Assembly: GCA_028282485.1 (NCBI GenBank) | Contig: JANQHU010000180.1 | Span: 1-19,726 of the forward strand | DNA: 19,726 nt | Source: Bacillota bacterium | GTDB taxonomy: Bacteria; Bacillota; UBA4882; UBA8346 | Direction: 5' to 3' | Notes under the pieces: generated by a model | Told to the model about the DNA's origin: nothing | Databases searched by the model: none | Seen by the model: only the letters and a program-made list of their open reading frames with translations | Program-made: the position numbers and the translations under genes | Part shown: positions 1 to 8,875 of the stretch, one piece after another | How positions within the stretch are numbered: the first letter of the stretch is position 1 | Layout of the letters: each line of letters starts with the position of its first letter

Positions 1-3
1 CAT
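1..3 (-). CDS. Start codon of next gene downstream of gerAA (probable GerAB or GerAC), off the edge
   Basis: An ATG on the minus strand occupies the first three bases, one base past the gerAA stop TAG (7-5). A strong purine-rich ribosome site (GGAAGGAA on the minus strand, about 10-17) lies just upstream, inside the end of gerAA. Spore germinant receptor operons normally run A-B-C or A-C-B, so this is probably the second receptor subunit, translationally coupled to gerAA. No coding sequence beyond the start codon is visible, so its identity is inferred from operon convention only. Confidence 0.4.
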
Positions 4-4
4 T

Positions 5-1504
5 CTATTCCTTCCTTTCTGGTTTTTTTTGTCTTTGCAGATTATTTTTAACAAAAGCCATCGGCCTTAAAAACAATTCTTTGAGGGGAAATTTCACAAT
101 ACTATCTTTCAGCCCGCTATAATTGATAGGAGCTAGCGGCCAAGTATAAATAGTGCTAAAAGAATTTAAAGCAGTCAGATGAATACTTAACATAAAAACA
201 AAGGCTGCTAAGCCATATAACCCCATTAAGCCAGCGGCAATTATTGCTAAAAAGCGAATTATAGCAATGGAGTCACTTAAATTAGGTGTAGTAAAGCTGG
301 CAATAGCCGTGGCCCCCACAATAATAATAACCGTAGAGCTTACAAAAGCGGCTGCCACAGCGGACTCCCCGATAACTAAAGTTCCCACAATACTCACCGC
401 TGAACCCACTGCTTTCGGTAATCTCGTTCCCGACTCCCGCAGTACTTCAAAAACCGTAGCCATAAATAGTGCTTCCGCGATGGAGGGAAAAGGTACTCCT
501 TCCATGGCACTAGCCATCTTTACCAATAAATCTAAGGGAATCATTTCTTGATGAAAAGTCTGGAACATTACGTATACGGCCAGGGCAAACGCATTTATTA
601 ATAAAGAAATGATCCGAATAATTCTTAATAATGAAGCACTAAGGGGATTTATATAATAATCTTCACTAGTTTGAAAATTTTCAATAAATAAATGAGGCAG
701 GGTTAGGATATGAGGCGTGCCGTCACAAAGAATCGCAATTCGCCCTTCTAAAATTTTTGCCGCTGCTACATCCGGTTTTTGGGTTTGGCCGATTATCGGA
801 AAAAGATGATAAGATTTGTCCACCAAAAATTGTTCGATATATCCCGATTCCAAAATAGCGTCTGTCTCAATACTAGTTATTTTTTGACGAATTTCTCCCA
901 GAAGTTCTTCATTAGCGATTCCTTTGAAATAAGCGATACTAATTGTTGTTTTAGTTTGGCGGCCTAGTTGGTAAGGCTCAAAAACTAAATTATGATTTTT
1001 AATTTTTCTTCTCAGTAAGGCAATATTTATTTTTAAGGTTTCGATAAAACCTTCTTTAGGTCCGCGAATAATAGTTTCACTATCGGGGGACTCAACTTCT
1101 CTTTTTTCCCATTCTTTGACTTCGCTCAAAAAAGCGGTTGCAAAACCATCAATAAAAATGGCGATGTTTCCTTCTAAGATTTTAGTGACTAACTCCGCAA
1201 AATTATTAGTTTCATTTATATTAGAGACATAAAAAGAATTTTTGACATTTCTTTTATTAAAATTAACAATAAAAGGCTTAATAATGTCTCTATTAACCAA
1301 ATTATAATTAACCAGACCATCAATATAGACAAATAAGGCTTTACCCCCATTATTGGAATTGCTCTCATAAAAAATAACATCCATGCTCTGATGAAAAATA
1401 TTTTCTAAATACCTTCTGTTTTCAGTAACTTTAGAAAAAATAACTTCCACTTTTTTTTCCGGGTTTTGATTATCAAATAGTTGAGAAAAAATTTTTTTAA
1501 ACAT
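5..1504 (-). CDS. gerAA: Spore germination protein GerA family (germinant receptor A subunit)
   Basis: This is the A subunit of a nutrient germinant receptor in the spore inner membrane, working with B (transporter-like) and C (lipoprotein) subunits to trigger germination. The 499-residue length is typical of the family. Residues 1-285 form the soluble N-terminal part. The membrane part starts near residue 291 and holds the family hallmark block at about 337-412: PFPSIAEALFMATVFEVLRE, then SGTRLPKAVG, SIVGTLVIGESAV and ATAIASFTTPN. Further membrane segments run to about 447, followed by a basic tail. The ATG at 1504 is preceded on the minus strand by TAAGG. A start codon of a following gene lies one base past the stop, so this is the first gene of a receptor operon leaving the window. 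Identification is firm, and it implies the host makes endospores. The germinant cannot be read from the sequence. Confidence 0.93.
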   Translation of the reverse strand: MFKKIFSQLFDNQNPEKKVEVIFSKVTENRRYLENIFHQSMDVIFYESNSNNGGKALFVYIDGLVNYNLVNRDIIKPFIVNFNKRNVKNSFYVSNINETNNFAELVTKILEGNIAIFIDGFATAFLSEVKEWEKREVESPDSETIIRGPKEGFIETLKINIALLRRKIKNHNLVFEPYQLGRQTKTTISIAYFKGIANEELLGEIRQKITSIETDAILESGYIEQFLVDKSYHLFPIIGQTQKPDVAAAKILEGRIAILCDGTPHILTLPHLFIENFQTSEDYYINPLSASLLRIIRIISLLINAFALAVYVMFQTFHQEMIPLDLLVKMASAMEGVPFPSIAEALFMATVFEVLRESGTRLPKAVGSAVSIVGTLVIGESAVAAAFVSSTVIIIVGATAIASFTTPNLSDSIAIIRFLAIIAAGLMGLYGLAAFVFMLSIHLTALNSFSTIYTWPLAPINYSGLKDSIVKFPLKELFLRPMAFVKNNLQRQKKPERKE

Positions 1505-1541
1505 GATTCTTTTTACCTTATTTTAAATAAACAATTATAAT

Positions 1542-1570
1542 TATTGTTGGCATTTATCTGAAAAATATAC
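1542..1570 (-). promoter_or_regulatory. Possible forespore sigma-G-like promoter of gerAA
   Basis: On the minus strand GTATA (1570-1566) matches the sigma-G -35 pattern GHATR. It is followed after 17 bases by AACAATA (1548-1542), an imperfect match to CATNHTA. The position, about 40-65 bases ahead of gerAA, fits. A small inverted repeat AACAAT/ATTGTT (1530-1548) overlaps the -10 box. The match is partial and the region is very AT-rich, so this is tentative. Confidence 0.25.
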
Positions 1571-1670
1571 AAAAGCCTTCGCCAAATATTTTTTTTAAGA
1601 ATTTTTTTAGCATCATATCATATATTATTAATATCAAAACTTATATTTTATTGTTTAATAAAGAAAAACA

Positions 1671-1690
1671 GATAACCTAGAGCAGTTATC
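1671..1690. promoter_or_regulatory. Inverted repeat upstream of the YibE/F gene, operator-like
   Basis: GATAAC (1671-1676) and GTTATC (1685-1690) form a perfect 6-bp inverted repeat with an 8-base spacer. It lies in the 223-bp divergent gap between gerAA and the YibE/F gene, 38 bases before the YibE/F start. It could be an operator or a small hairpin in the leader. No clear sigma-A promoter was recognised beside it. Confidence 0.25.
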
Positions 1691-1727
1691 CATTACTTAA
1701 AAATATCTTGAAACTTAAGGTGATATC

Positions 1728-2813
1728 ATGAAGCAAATCATTACTATTCTAATTCTCTTAGTATTAGCAGTATTCATTTCTAATCCCACTCCGGGGGAAG
1801 ATCGTCCGGAGAATCGTTATCAGGCCCAAATCATGACCGTGGAAAATATCACTAAAAATAATAACCAAACCGAACAAATTATTTTAGCCAAGTTTCTGAA
1901 AGGCCCTTATGCCGGAAAAAGTGTTCGCTTAACTAACGAAATTAATGGTTTTCCCACGGACATCAGGTATTCTAAAGGAGATTTAATCTTTGTACAAGAG
2001 TACCAAAAGAAGCAGCAGTTCCCCAGCCGTTTTGCCATCACCGGGCCAGTTCGGGAAAGAGGTTTATATTTGCTATTGGCCATTTTCGCCTTTAGTGTAA
2101 TGTTATTCGGTGGTTTTCAAGGCATAAGGGCCCTGATTAGTTTAGCCTTTATTTGTATCATCATTTTTTATTTCTTAATTCCCCTGGTTATTAAAGGCTA
2201 TTCCCCCATTTTAATAACTTTAATCCTATCCGCTGTGGCGACGATTTTCTCCCTCTTTTTCGTCAGTGGAATCAACCGCAAGACCTTAGCGGCAATTATC
2301 GGTACCATTAGCGGGGTGGCTGTCGCCGGGTTATTGGTCTGTTATTTTGGTGATATGATCTCCTTATTAGGCTATAGTGATGAATCTCTCCAAATTCTTC
2401 AATATTCAACGACGCAGGTAGATTATAAAGGATTATTATTTTCGGGAATTATTATCGGAGCGTTGGGGGCGGTGATGGATGTGGCTATGTCCATCTCTTC
2501 GGCAATTACCGAGATCAAGGAGTCTAATCCGGCGGTGCCGCTGGAAGCCTTAATCAGTAGCGGTTTCAAAGTGGGTAAAGATATTATTGGCACCATGACC
2601 AATACCTTAATTTTAGCTTATGTAGGCAGTTCTTTTCCCTTATTAATGCTCTATCATATCCACCAAACCCCTTATAGCCAGATTATTAATCATGATGCTA
2701 TTGCCGGGGAGCTGGTGCGGATGTTGACGGGCAGTATCGGGTTGTTGGCCGTGGTGCCGGTGACGACTTTTATCGCCGCCCTGTTGCATTATCAAAAAAA
2801 GCAAATTAATTAG
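1728..2813 (+). CDS. YibE/F-family multispanning membrane protein
   Basis: This is an integral membrane protein of the YibE/F family (named after Lactococcus genes), which has no firmly established biochemical role. The first 20 residues are a signal-like hydrophobic segment. Residues about 22-112 form a soluble extracytoplasmic domain, and about eight hydrophobic segments follow from residue 113. The family signature GALGAVMDVAMSISSAITE sits near residue 243 within the membrane part. The ATG at 1728 follows AAGGTGAT with good spacing. Its length of 361 residues is normal for the family. The gene stands alone on the plus strand. Its stop codon overlaps the stop of the converging DUF1007 gene, leaving no room for a terminator. 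The nearby Ni/Co transport genes are on the other strand, so no functional link is claimed. Confidence 0.85.
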   Translation: MKQIITILILLVLAVFISNPTPGEDRPENRYQAQIMTVENITKNNNQTEQIILAKFLKGPYAGKSVRLTNEINGFPTDIRYSKGDLIFVQEYQKKQQFPSRFAITGPVRERGLYLLLAIFAFSVMLFGGFQGIRALISLAFICIIIFYFLIPLVIKGYSPILITLILSAVATIFSLFFVSGINRKTLAAIIGTISGVAVAGLLVCYFGDMISLLGYSDESLQILQYSTTQVDYKGLLFSGIIIGALGAVMDVAMSISSAITEIKESNPAVPLEALISSGFKVGKDIIGTMTNTLILAYVGSSFPLLMLYHIHQTPYSQIINHDAIAGELVRMLTGSIGLLAVVPVTTFIAALLHYQKKQIN

Positions 2814-3397
2814 GGGTTTTTAGGAGCAGCTAGGTTAAAGCTAACCATCACCCCATAATGACTATAACGACTATATTTGATCTTCTGATAAGTAACTTTT
2901 TTATCTTTTAATAAAGCAATCTTTTGGTCAAAAGCAATATAAATAGTTTTATCATTCAAAGCAATCTTAATCGGACTCCCTGGTTGATAAGTGCCGTTGA
3001 TGGGAACGGTAAAATAATAAGTAACCAATCTCTTCTGATCAACTTTAACATCAAAATTTTCAACTTTCTTTATGTTGATCTTCTTTTTAGCTATCGTAAT
3101 TTCAGTGAAATAATTATAATCTTTGACCCCACTAAAATAATCTTTAAAAACAGTCTTTACTTCCTGACCCTTAATCTGGCCGTCTTTATTATGGTCACAA
3201 TTATTTAAAACATCTTCACTCCACCATTTATCAAACTGCCAACTGATGATGATCCCTTTCAGTTGCTGATTAACTAATTTACATTTGGCAGTCGGTTTAA
3301 TAAAAATATGGGGATGGGCTTTTAAGCCGGTATGTACCCCTAAAAGCAGCACCAGGCTGAATAAGATTGGGGTAAAAATTTTCTGACATTTAAACAT
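2810..3397 (-). CDS. DUF1007 family secreted protein, NicO partner with EF-hand-like loop
   Basis: This is a small exported protein of the DUF1007 family, often encoded beside NicO/RcnA-type nickel or cobalt transporters and thought to act as an extracytoplasmic accessory. A signal peptide covers residues about 1-27, with a predicted cut just before the His-rich start HPHIFI (H28, H30). A canonical 12-residue EF-hand-like loop follows at 68-79 (D68, N70, D72, G73, Q74, E79). The WWSED segment just before it is also typical. At 195 residues the length is normal. The ATG at 3397 follows GGAGGG. The NicO permease lies immediately upstream with a 12-base gap, so the two are clearly co-transcribed. 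The stop codon overlaps that of the convergent YibE/F gene. The metal it binds is not shown by the sequence. Confidence 0.82.
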   Translation of the reverse strand: MFKCQKIFTPILFSLVLLLGVHTGLKAHPHIFIKPTAKCKLVNQQLKGIIISWQFDKWWSEDVLNNCDHNKDGQIKGQEVKTVFKDYFSGVKDYNYFTEITIAKKKINIKKVENFDVKVDQKRLVTYYFTVPINGTYQPGSPIKIALNDKTIYIAFDQKIALLKDKKVTYQKIKYSRYSHYGVMVSFNLAAPKNP

Positions 3398-3409
3398 CTA
3401 CCAACCCTC

Positions 3410-4168
3410 CTACAAGATAGCATTAGAAAAGATCATCATAACCCCGATTAAAATTATAAAAATAATGGAGAGATACTCGATAAAGACGGATACTTTGCCC
3501 ACTTGATCCTTTAATTTATGTGTAGTCAACTTTAATAAACCATCTCGGGCTTTAATGCTGACCATCCCCAGAGGCATTAATAAAGCTAACATCCCTAAGG
3601 ACATACTGAGGACTAAAATAATCCCCTGCCAAACAATCCCCTGCGAAATTGTGAAGAGCATGATCATTAAAGCCACTGGGCAAGGAACAATGCCTGCGGA
3701 AATGCCAATTAAAAAAATATTCTTATTGTTTGCAGGTAGATGATGTTCGTGCTTCTGCTTTGTAAAAATTTTGGTGAGTAAAAAACCTAAGCCCACTAGG
3801 GTGATTAAGATACCACTTGCCAACATTATATAACTTTGTAATTTAATCTTAAACATCCCGCCTAACCCTTTCAGGAAGTAGGTTAAAATAAAAGCTAACA
3901 GAATTGCCGAACCTACATGAATGACCGATATCACCATACTTAAAAAAAAGGATTTCCGAAGGGGTTGTTTTTCTTTCAAAAAATAAGAGACCACCAGGGT
4001 CTTACTATGTCCCGGTCCGGCTGAATGAATAATTCCGTAAATAAAGGCTAATAAAACTAATATTAAAAATTTCCCCAGATCAAAATCATCAATCAAACCC
4101 CTTAAAGATTCATTGATGAGATTGTCAAAATATCGAATTAGTTCTAAAAAGCTGCTACCGAGCTCCAA
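3410..4168 (-). CDS. NicO-type nickel/cobalt transporter
   Basis: This is an integral membrane transporter of the NicO/RcnA-like family, moving Ni2+ or Co2+ across the cytoplasmic membrane; direction cannot be told from sequence. It has about six hydrophobic segments. The family motif HSAGPGH is at residues 48-54, and GIVPCP at 159-164 begins the second half. A His-rich loop, KHEHH (139-143), lies between the halves as expected. The start is TTG at 4168, chosen because a near-perfect ribosome site AAAGGAGGAG lies 8-9 bases upstream and no in-frame ATG is better placed. Length is 252 residues. The DUF1007 gene follows directly. Some databases place such proteins with TauE/SafE-like exporters, but the HxxxGPGH motif favours NicO. 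Confidence 0.85.
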   Translation of the reverse strand: MELGSSFLELIRYFDNLINESLRGLIDDFDLGKFLILVLLAFIYGIIHSAGPGHSKTLVVSYFLKEKQPLRKSFFLSMVISVIHVGSAILLAFILTYFLKGLGGMFKIKLQSYIMLASGILITLVGLGFLLTKIFTKQKHEHHLPANNKNIFLIGISAGIVPCPVALMIMLFTISQGIVWQGIILVLSMSLGMLALLMPLGMVSIKARDGLLKLTTHKLKDQVGKVSVFIEYLSIIFIILIGVMMIFSNAIL

Positions 4169-4251
4169 ATAAGGCTCCTCCTTTTTAAATATTTCTTTTT
4201 CAATATATTTCTTGTTTGATAACCAATATCCTTCTTTAAAAGATCCTAATT

Positions 4252-4275
4252 AAAAAATAATACCAAGTATCTTTA
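4252..4275 (-). terminator. Weak possible intrinsic terminator at the end of the tad machinery operon
   Basis: Just past the stop of the beta-helix gene, the minus strand carries a short AT-rich hairpin (ATAC-TTG-GTAT core, extended with a bulge) running into a run of six T. The stem is weak and could be chance in AT-rich DNA. The rest of the gap up to the NicO start holds no other recognisable signal except the NicO ribosome site. Confidence 0.3.
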
Positions 4276-6912
4276 TTACAGACCGTTTACCACCACTAAC
4301 TTAGCTCTTGCCTCAGTTGATTTGGTCCCGCTTTTGGCAATTATTTTACAAAAATAAACCCCATTAGCTACTAACTGCCCTAGGTTATTGCGGCCGTTCC
4401 ACCAGAGACTATTGGTACCTGCCAAACAGTGATTACCACTGTGGACATAAACTAGATTACCCACCCAATCATAGATCCGAATCTCCACGGTAGCTGCGTT
4501 ATTAAGCCGAAAGCTAACTGCTAAGCTTTCCCGTAACGGAGCAAAAGGCACCGGAGTTAACCGAACCTCTGTCAAACTTAAATCAATTGTTTTGAGGTTG
4601 GTCATCTTAATAGTAAAAGTGCGGGAAGTCTCCTTTGTTACCGGGAAAGAATAATTGGCCTGCTCCCGGAGATTAATCTCTTTCTTAGTCTGAGGATCAA
4701 CCAAGACCAGTTGGTAATCGGCAGGTATCGCCCCGATCCCCGGCCATGTTAAGTAAGCCTCTCCCGGAGTTAAGCCAGTGACTACCAATTCCCAGCTTGC
4801 TGCTCCCGAATTACTACCGCGCCAATCAGCCCCTAGCTGCTGACTCCGGCCCGGGATGGTAAAAAAGGTCTCTAATTTATTCCCCAAGCTAGCCGGGGGT
4901 TTGGGGGCATCCCAAAGATCATACCCGTCCGTGGCCATGCGGGCCAACCCTAGAAGGCTGCCACCTCCCCTTTGGTTCCCTTGTTGGAGACGTAATTCTA
5001 GGCTCCATAAAACCGGATCCACGCTTCGGCCGGAACGAAACTGACTGCGATGATAACTCAACTGACAGGCTTTTTTGATATAGATCCAGTAGCCCCGCCA
5101 TAAGTCCATTTGACTTCGCTCTAGATAATAAGCCGGATGGTTAAAGCTCCAGAGGCCATAGCTGACTACTCCGTCTAAAACCGCATTCAGATAACGGCTT
5201 TCTTGGCCAGCGTAGCTAAAGGATAAATAATCAAAGGGTAGCGAAATGTCATTAAAAGGATTACCAATCAGATGCCACCCGGGTTCTAGAGAAATATTTC
5301 GTAAGGCAGTAGTCTGGGTCTCCCCGTTGACCTGACTGGCTTTGGTTTCATCTGTGCCAGGCTTTAACCAGAAGCCCTTTCCTGGGGTAAACGCCTCCAA
5401 ACCGGACTCACCATAATAAAAGTAGCGATAATTATTAGTCTCCGCGTCTTTTTGATAGCGCACAATATTGGTATCCGTAGCAAAGAAACCCAAGGCGTTT
5501 TTATGATCCAACTCGTAAGTAGTGACTGGTATAGTAATTAAGTTATAGACTCCCCCTTGCCAAGGAGGCGCCGTATTTAAAATTGATTGGTAATCACTAG
5601 TTACCAGTAACTTTTGGGGGGTTGGTTGCTCTCTCAGTAACCCGGCGGGATCGGTTAAGTTATTCCCAGAAAAGTCTTGTCCCGTAATCTCCCAGGTATA
5701 TTCCCCTTCCGTAGTTAATTCTACCGTACCCGCCAGAATATACTGCCGGTTATTATAAAGAGTATTGCCGAGGGCCACATGATAAGCTAGGCCCTCGGAA
5801 TCATAAAGTTTGATGATGATGCTCTCCAGATCAACCCCCCAGCCCACATCACTAATAACTACGGAGAGATCAATAAAGCCGGGCCGGGCGGCGGTAGGAT
5901 TTAACTCCACCAAGGTAGGGGGGGTCGTATCTGTGGTAATAGTTACCGGGCTACTTAAAATATTTTTAATAAGCACCTTTTCTTTTTCAGTTACTAAATT
6001 ATCTCCTTTAATCTCCGTTTCTGTCAAGTAAACCCGGTCATTACTCTGCCAATAACAATTGTAAAGAGCAATTTCACTGGCGGAAATATTATAGACCATA
6101 TATAAATCAGTTTCCGTCAAGTGATAATTAAAGTTATTAAAGGAAAAGTACACCTGGGAATTATCCCAGAAAACCTCGCCACTTTCCGTGGCTTTATTCT
6201 GGAGGTAGATGGCATTTTGGTTTGTATTATCAAATTGATTATTCCGGACATTCAAATAATTAGTGCCGATTATTTTCAGAGAAACCCCATTATTACTAAA
6301 GTGATTGCCACACAACAAGGAAGGCTCAGCCACATCCGTTACCGCCACGGCTTCATGATTGTTGTTAAAAGTAGAACTAAAAATTTTGACTACCCCGTCT
6401 TTAGAGGTAATACCATTACTACAATAGTCGATCGTCGCCGTTTCGATTAAGGTTGTGCCACCTACTTGAAAAACACCATATTCGGCTCCCCAAATTGTGG
6501 TATTTTTAAGGATAAGACTGCCTGAGTTAGCAATCCCGTACCAACCACTATAGCGAAAATCTTCTCCCGGATAACCAGCGGCACGCAAAATACAGGGAGC
6601 TCCGGGGCCACCTATTTCGAGAATTCCCCCGGCTTCTACGATAATCCGTTGGGTGACTCTTTTACTGTCGACAATAGTCTCGACAAAGGAAAGGGTAGCC
6701 CCGGGTTCAATGATTAATTTCCCTCCTGCTTTCACGGTAATATTATGATCAATCTCCCCGGATAAAGCCGCCGTTACCGTAATCGTCTCTCCACTATTAA
6801 TCACGGTGGGAATAGCCGGAGTCTCCCCCCAGGTCCTGGGAGATGGGCTAATTAAGGCGCAAAGGAGAAAAAAAAGTACCCCCCATATTTTTCGACCCAG
6901 CATCATCCTCAC
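4276..6912 (-). CDS. Large secreted beta-helix protein with C-terminal FlgD-like Ig domain, last gene of the Tad operon
   Basis: I recognise domains but not a named gene. A signal peptide covers residues 1 to about 29. Residues about 60-310 show the short repeating hydrophobic/Asn pattern of a right-handed parallel beta-helix (for example FSSTFNNNHEAVAV, LNVRNNQFDN). An Ig-like region follows at about 330-440. The middle carries two copies of a Trp/Gly-rich module (GYWIYIKK, GWHLIGNPFNDI type) seen in secreted clostridial proteins. The last 90 residues resemble a FlgD Ig-like domain (IYDWVGNLVY, WWNGRNNLGQ, VANGVYFCKI). No LPXTG motif or S-layer domain is visible. The gene starts 8 bases after tadC, so it is co-transcribed with the pilus machinery and may be an adhesin, tip or cargo protein. 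The start is ambiguous: GTG at 6912 after AAGGAAG, or ATG at 6906 or 6903. Function is inference. Confidence 0.75.
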   Translation of the reverse strand: MRMMLGRKIWGVLFFLLCALISPSPRTWGETPAIPTVINSGETITVTAALSGEIDHNITVKAGGKLIIEPGATLSFVETIVDSKRVTQRIIVEAGGILEIGGPGAPCILRAAGYPGEDFRYSGWYGIANSGSLILKNTTIWGAEYGVFQVGGTTLIETATIDYCSNGITSKDGVVKIFSSTFNNNHEAVAVTDVAEPSLLCGNHFSNNGVSLKIIGTNYLNVRNNQFDNTNQNAIYLQNKATESGEVFWDNSQVYFSFNNFNYHLTETDLYMVYNISASEIALYNCYWQSNDRVYLTETEIKGDNLVTEKEKVLIKNILSSPVTITTDTTPPTLVELNPTAARPGFIDLSVVISDVGWGVDLESIIIKLYDSEGLAYHVALGNTLYNNRQYILAGTVELTTEGEYTWEITGQDFSGNNLTDPAGLLREQPTPQKLLVTSDYQSILNTAPPWQGGVYNLITIPVTTYELDHKNALGFFATDTNIVRYQKDAETNNYRYFYYGESGLEAFTPGKGFWLKPGTDETKASQVNGETQTTALRNISLEPGWHLIGNPFNDISLPFDYLSFSYAGQESRYLNAVLDGVVSYGLWSFNHPAYYLERSQMDLWRGYWIYIKKACQLSYHRSQFRSGRSVDPVLWSLELRLQQGNQRGGGSLLGLARMATDGYDLWDAPKPPASLGNKLETFFTIPGRSQQLGADWRGSNSGAASWELVVTGLTPGEAYLTWPGIGAIPADYQLVLVDPQTKKEINLREQANYSFPVTKETSRTFTIKMTNLKTIDLSLTEVRLTPVPFAPLRESLAVSFRLNNAATVEIRIYDWVGNLVYVHSGNHCLAGTNSLWWNGRNNLGQLVANGVYFCKIIAKSGTKSTEARAKLVVVNGL

Positions 6913-6920
6913 CCGCTTCC

Positions 6921-7850
6921 TTATTTATTCATTTTCGAAAAATTATCAACAATCTGTAAAGCTCCCGGACCCAGTAAGACAATAAAGAGACTGGGAAAGA
7001 TAAACAAAATCATCGGGATCAACATTTTCACCGGAGCTTTCTGGGCTTTTTCTTCAGCTTTCAATCTTCGTTTTTGGCGCAGTTGCTGAGCTTGAATCCG
7101 TAACACATTCCCAATACTAACCCCTAATTGCTCCGCTTGGACTACGGCTGCTACAAAAGTTTGTAGTTCTTCAACCCCTACCCGCCCAGACATTTCTTTC
7201 AAAGCGTCCCGGCGAGGTTTGCCAATTCTCACCTCATGAAGTACCTTTTTAAATTCTTGAGCCAAAGGCCCCCGGGTCTTTTCCACTACTTTGAGAAGAG
7301 CCTGATCAAAGCCTAACCCCGCCTCCACACTAACCGTTAACAAGTCTAGATTATCCGGGAGTTCGTCGGTTAGTTTCAATTGGCGTTTGGTAGCTTGGCG
7401 TTTCAAAAAAAAGTCTGGTATCCTTAACCCTAAAACCAGGCCCGCCACCAGAATCATCATTTTCATTTGCATTCCCTGCTCCTCGTTGACAGCAAAAAAA
7501 GCACCCACAACCCCCAGAATAGGCGCGGCCAACTTGACTACCAAAAAATCATTCACCGTCAAGCCATAAGGAAAACCGGCGATTTCCAACAAGTGTTCCG
7601 TCTGTTTTTTAATATTTTGAGGAGTTAACTTCGTCGTAATTCCGGCAAACTTTTTTAAAAGAGGGGCAAAAAGACGGATGAATAGAGGCTGAGCTAATTC
7701 GGCATCAATTTCGGTATACTCCGGCAACATCGGTTTTAACCTTTCGAGCCGGGTTTTAATTTGGCGGTTCTTCTCCTGAAAGCTCTGGATAATCACGTAG
7801 ATAAAACTCATGACACTTACAAAAGTTAAGACAATAGCTACCTCAATCAT
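6921..7850 (-). CDS. tadC: TadC, inner-membrane platform protein of the Tad pilus
   Basis: This is a type II secretion F-domain protein that forms the inner-membrane assembly platform of the Flp pilus with TadB. It has an N-terminal membrane helix, a cytoplasmic stretch, a helix pair at about 105-150, then the F domain. The F domain contains the conserved LDLLTVSVEAGLGFDQAL, and the GVSIGNVLRIQA, RRLKAEEKAQKAPVKMLIP and LFIVLLGPG elements of TadC proteins. Length is 309 residues, normal for the family. The ATG at 7850 follows AAAGGAGGG. It lies downstream of tadB (gap 35 bases) and just before the beta-helix gene. The PVKMLIP and GPG elements favour TadC over TadB. Confidence 0.9.
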   Translation of the reverse strand: MIEVAIVLTFVSVMSFIYVIIQSFQEKNRQIKTRLERLKPMLPEYTEIDAELAQPLFIRLFAPLLKKFAGITTKLTPQNIKKQTEHLLEIAGFPYGLTVNDFLVVKLAAPILGVVGAFFAVNEEQGMQMKMMILVAGLVLGLRIPDFFLKRQATKRQLKLTDELPDNLDLLTVSVEAGLGFDQALLKVVEKTRGPLAQEFKKVLHEVRIGKPRRDALKEMSGRVGVEELQTFVAAVVQAEQLGVSIGNVLRIQAQQLRQKRRLKAEEKAQKAPVKMLIPMILFIFPSLFIVLLGPGALQIVDNFSKMNK

Positions 7851-7885
7851 TTTAACCCTCCTTTCCCAAAGATGACGGATCTTTT

Positions 7886-8875
7886 CTAGATTTTAATAGA
7901 AACAATCTTGCGAATTAATAAAATAGCAATTACTTCCGCTACCACCGCATAGATAATCAAAAACTTCCCCCGGGGATCGGTCACCAGTTGAGTCACATAT
8001 TGAGGATTGGTAATTAACAAAAAAGCACTAATAGCCAAAGGCATGGCCCCGATGATCAAACCAGATAAACGCCCTTGGGCCGTGAGGCTCTTGATTTCTC
8101 CTTTAATTCGGATTCGTTCACGAATCGTATGGGAGATATTGTCTAAGATTTCGGAAAGATTACCCCCGATCTGTCTCTGGATTAGCATGGCAGTGACCAC
8201 CAAGTCCAAATCTTTACTACAAACCCGTACGGTTAATCTGGTGAGGGCTTCTTCGGTAGTGATCCCGAGATTAATCTCTTGTAAGACTCGCCCAAATTCC
8301 GTTTGAATCGGCGGGCGCATATCCCGGGAAACCATCTCCAAAGACTGCATAAAACCGTAACCAGCTTTTAAAGAATTAGAAATTAGGACTAAAGCATCCC
8401 CAATCTGATTATTAAAGAGTTGGACTTTTTTAGCTTGCTTGATTCTCATAAAGATAATCGGACCCATAAAACCTAGTAATCCGGCTACACTCATCGAAAT
8501 CATATTGGGATTAAAGATAAAAGTCAAAAAAATGGCTGCTCCAGTAGTTCCACCGATCAAAAAAAGAAATTCATAGCCTCTTAAGGGAATATCCCCTTTT
8601 TGTAATTCAAACTCTATCTGCTTGGTATAACCCTTTTTTTCAATTGTTTTTCCGTATTTTTCTAAAAAACTACGAAAAAAATTATTCGCCTTATTATAAC
8701 CTTTATTTTTGGATTCGCCTTTTTTTTCTAATTCCAACCGCACATCCGCGGTGACCGCATTAATATAGCGGTTCATGCGCTGGTTAGTATCCACTTTTGG
8801 TTTTGAGGAGCCTCCGAATATCGCTAAGGCAAAGAGAAAGACACTTACAAAAACCAGGATTACCGCAAGGATCAT
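7886..8875 (-). CDS. tadB: TadB, inner-membrane platform protein of the Tad pilus
   Basis: This is the second type II secretion F-domain protein of the locus. It pairs with TadC to form the membrane platform on which TadA drives pilin polymerisation. An N-terminal membrane helix covers residues 1-20, followed by a charged cytoplasmic stretch. A helix pair lies near residues 100-140. The F domain includes ALVLISNSLKAGYGFMQSLE and IQRQIGGNLSEILDNI, which are typical of TadB. Length is 329 residues. The ATG at 8875 follows the strong ribosome site AAAGGAGGG with good spacing. It sits between tadA and tadC in the usual order, with an 86-base gap after tadA. Confidence 0.9.
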   Translation of the reverse strand: MILAVILVFVSVFLFALAIFGGSSKPKVDTNQRMNRYINAVTADVRLELEKKGESKNKGYNKANNFFRSFLEKYGKTIEKKGYTKQIEFELQKGDIPLRGYEFLFLIGGTTGAAIFLTFIFNPNMISMSVAGLLGFMGPIIFMRIKQAKKVQLFNNQIGDALVLISNSLKAGYGFMQSLEMVSRDMRPPIQTEFGRVLQEINLGITTEEALTRLTVRVCSKDLDLVVTAMLIQRQIGGNLSEILDNISHTIRERIRIKGEIKSLTAQGRLSGLIIGAMPLAISAFLLITNPQYVTQLVTDPRGKFLIIYAVVAEVIAILLIRKIVSIKI

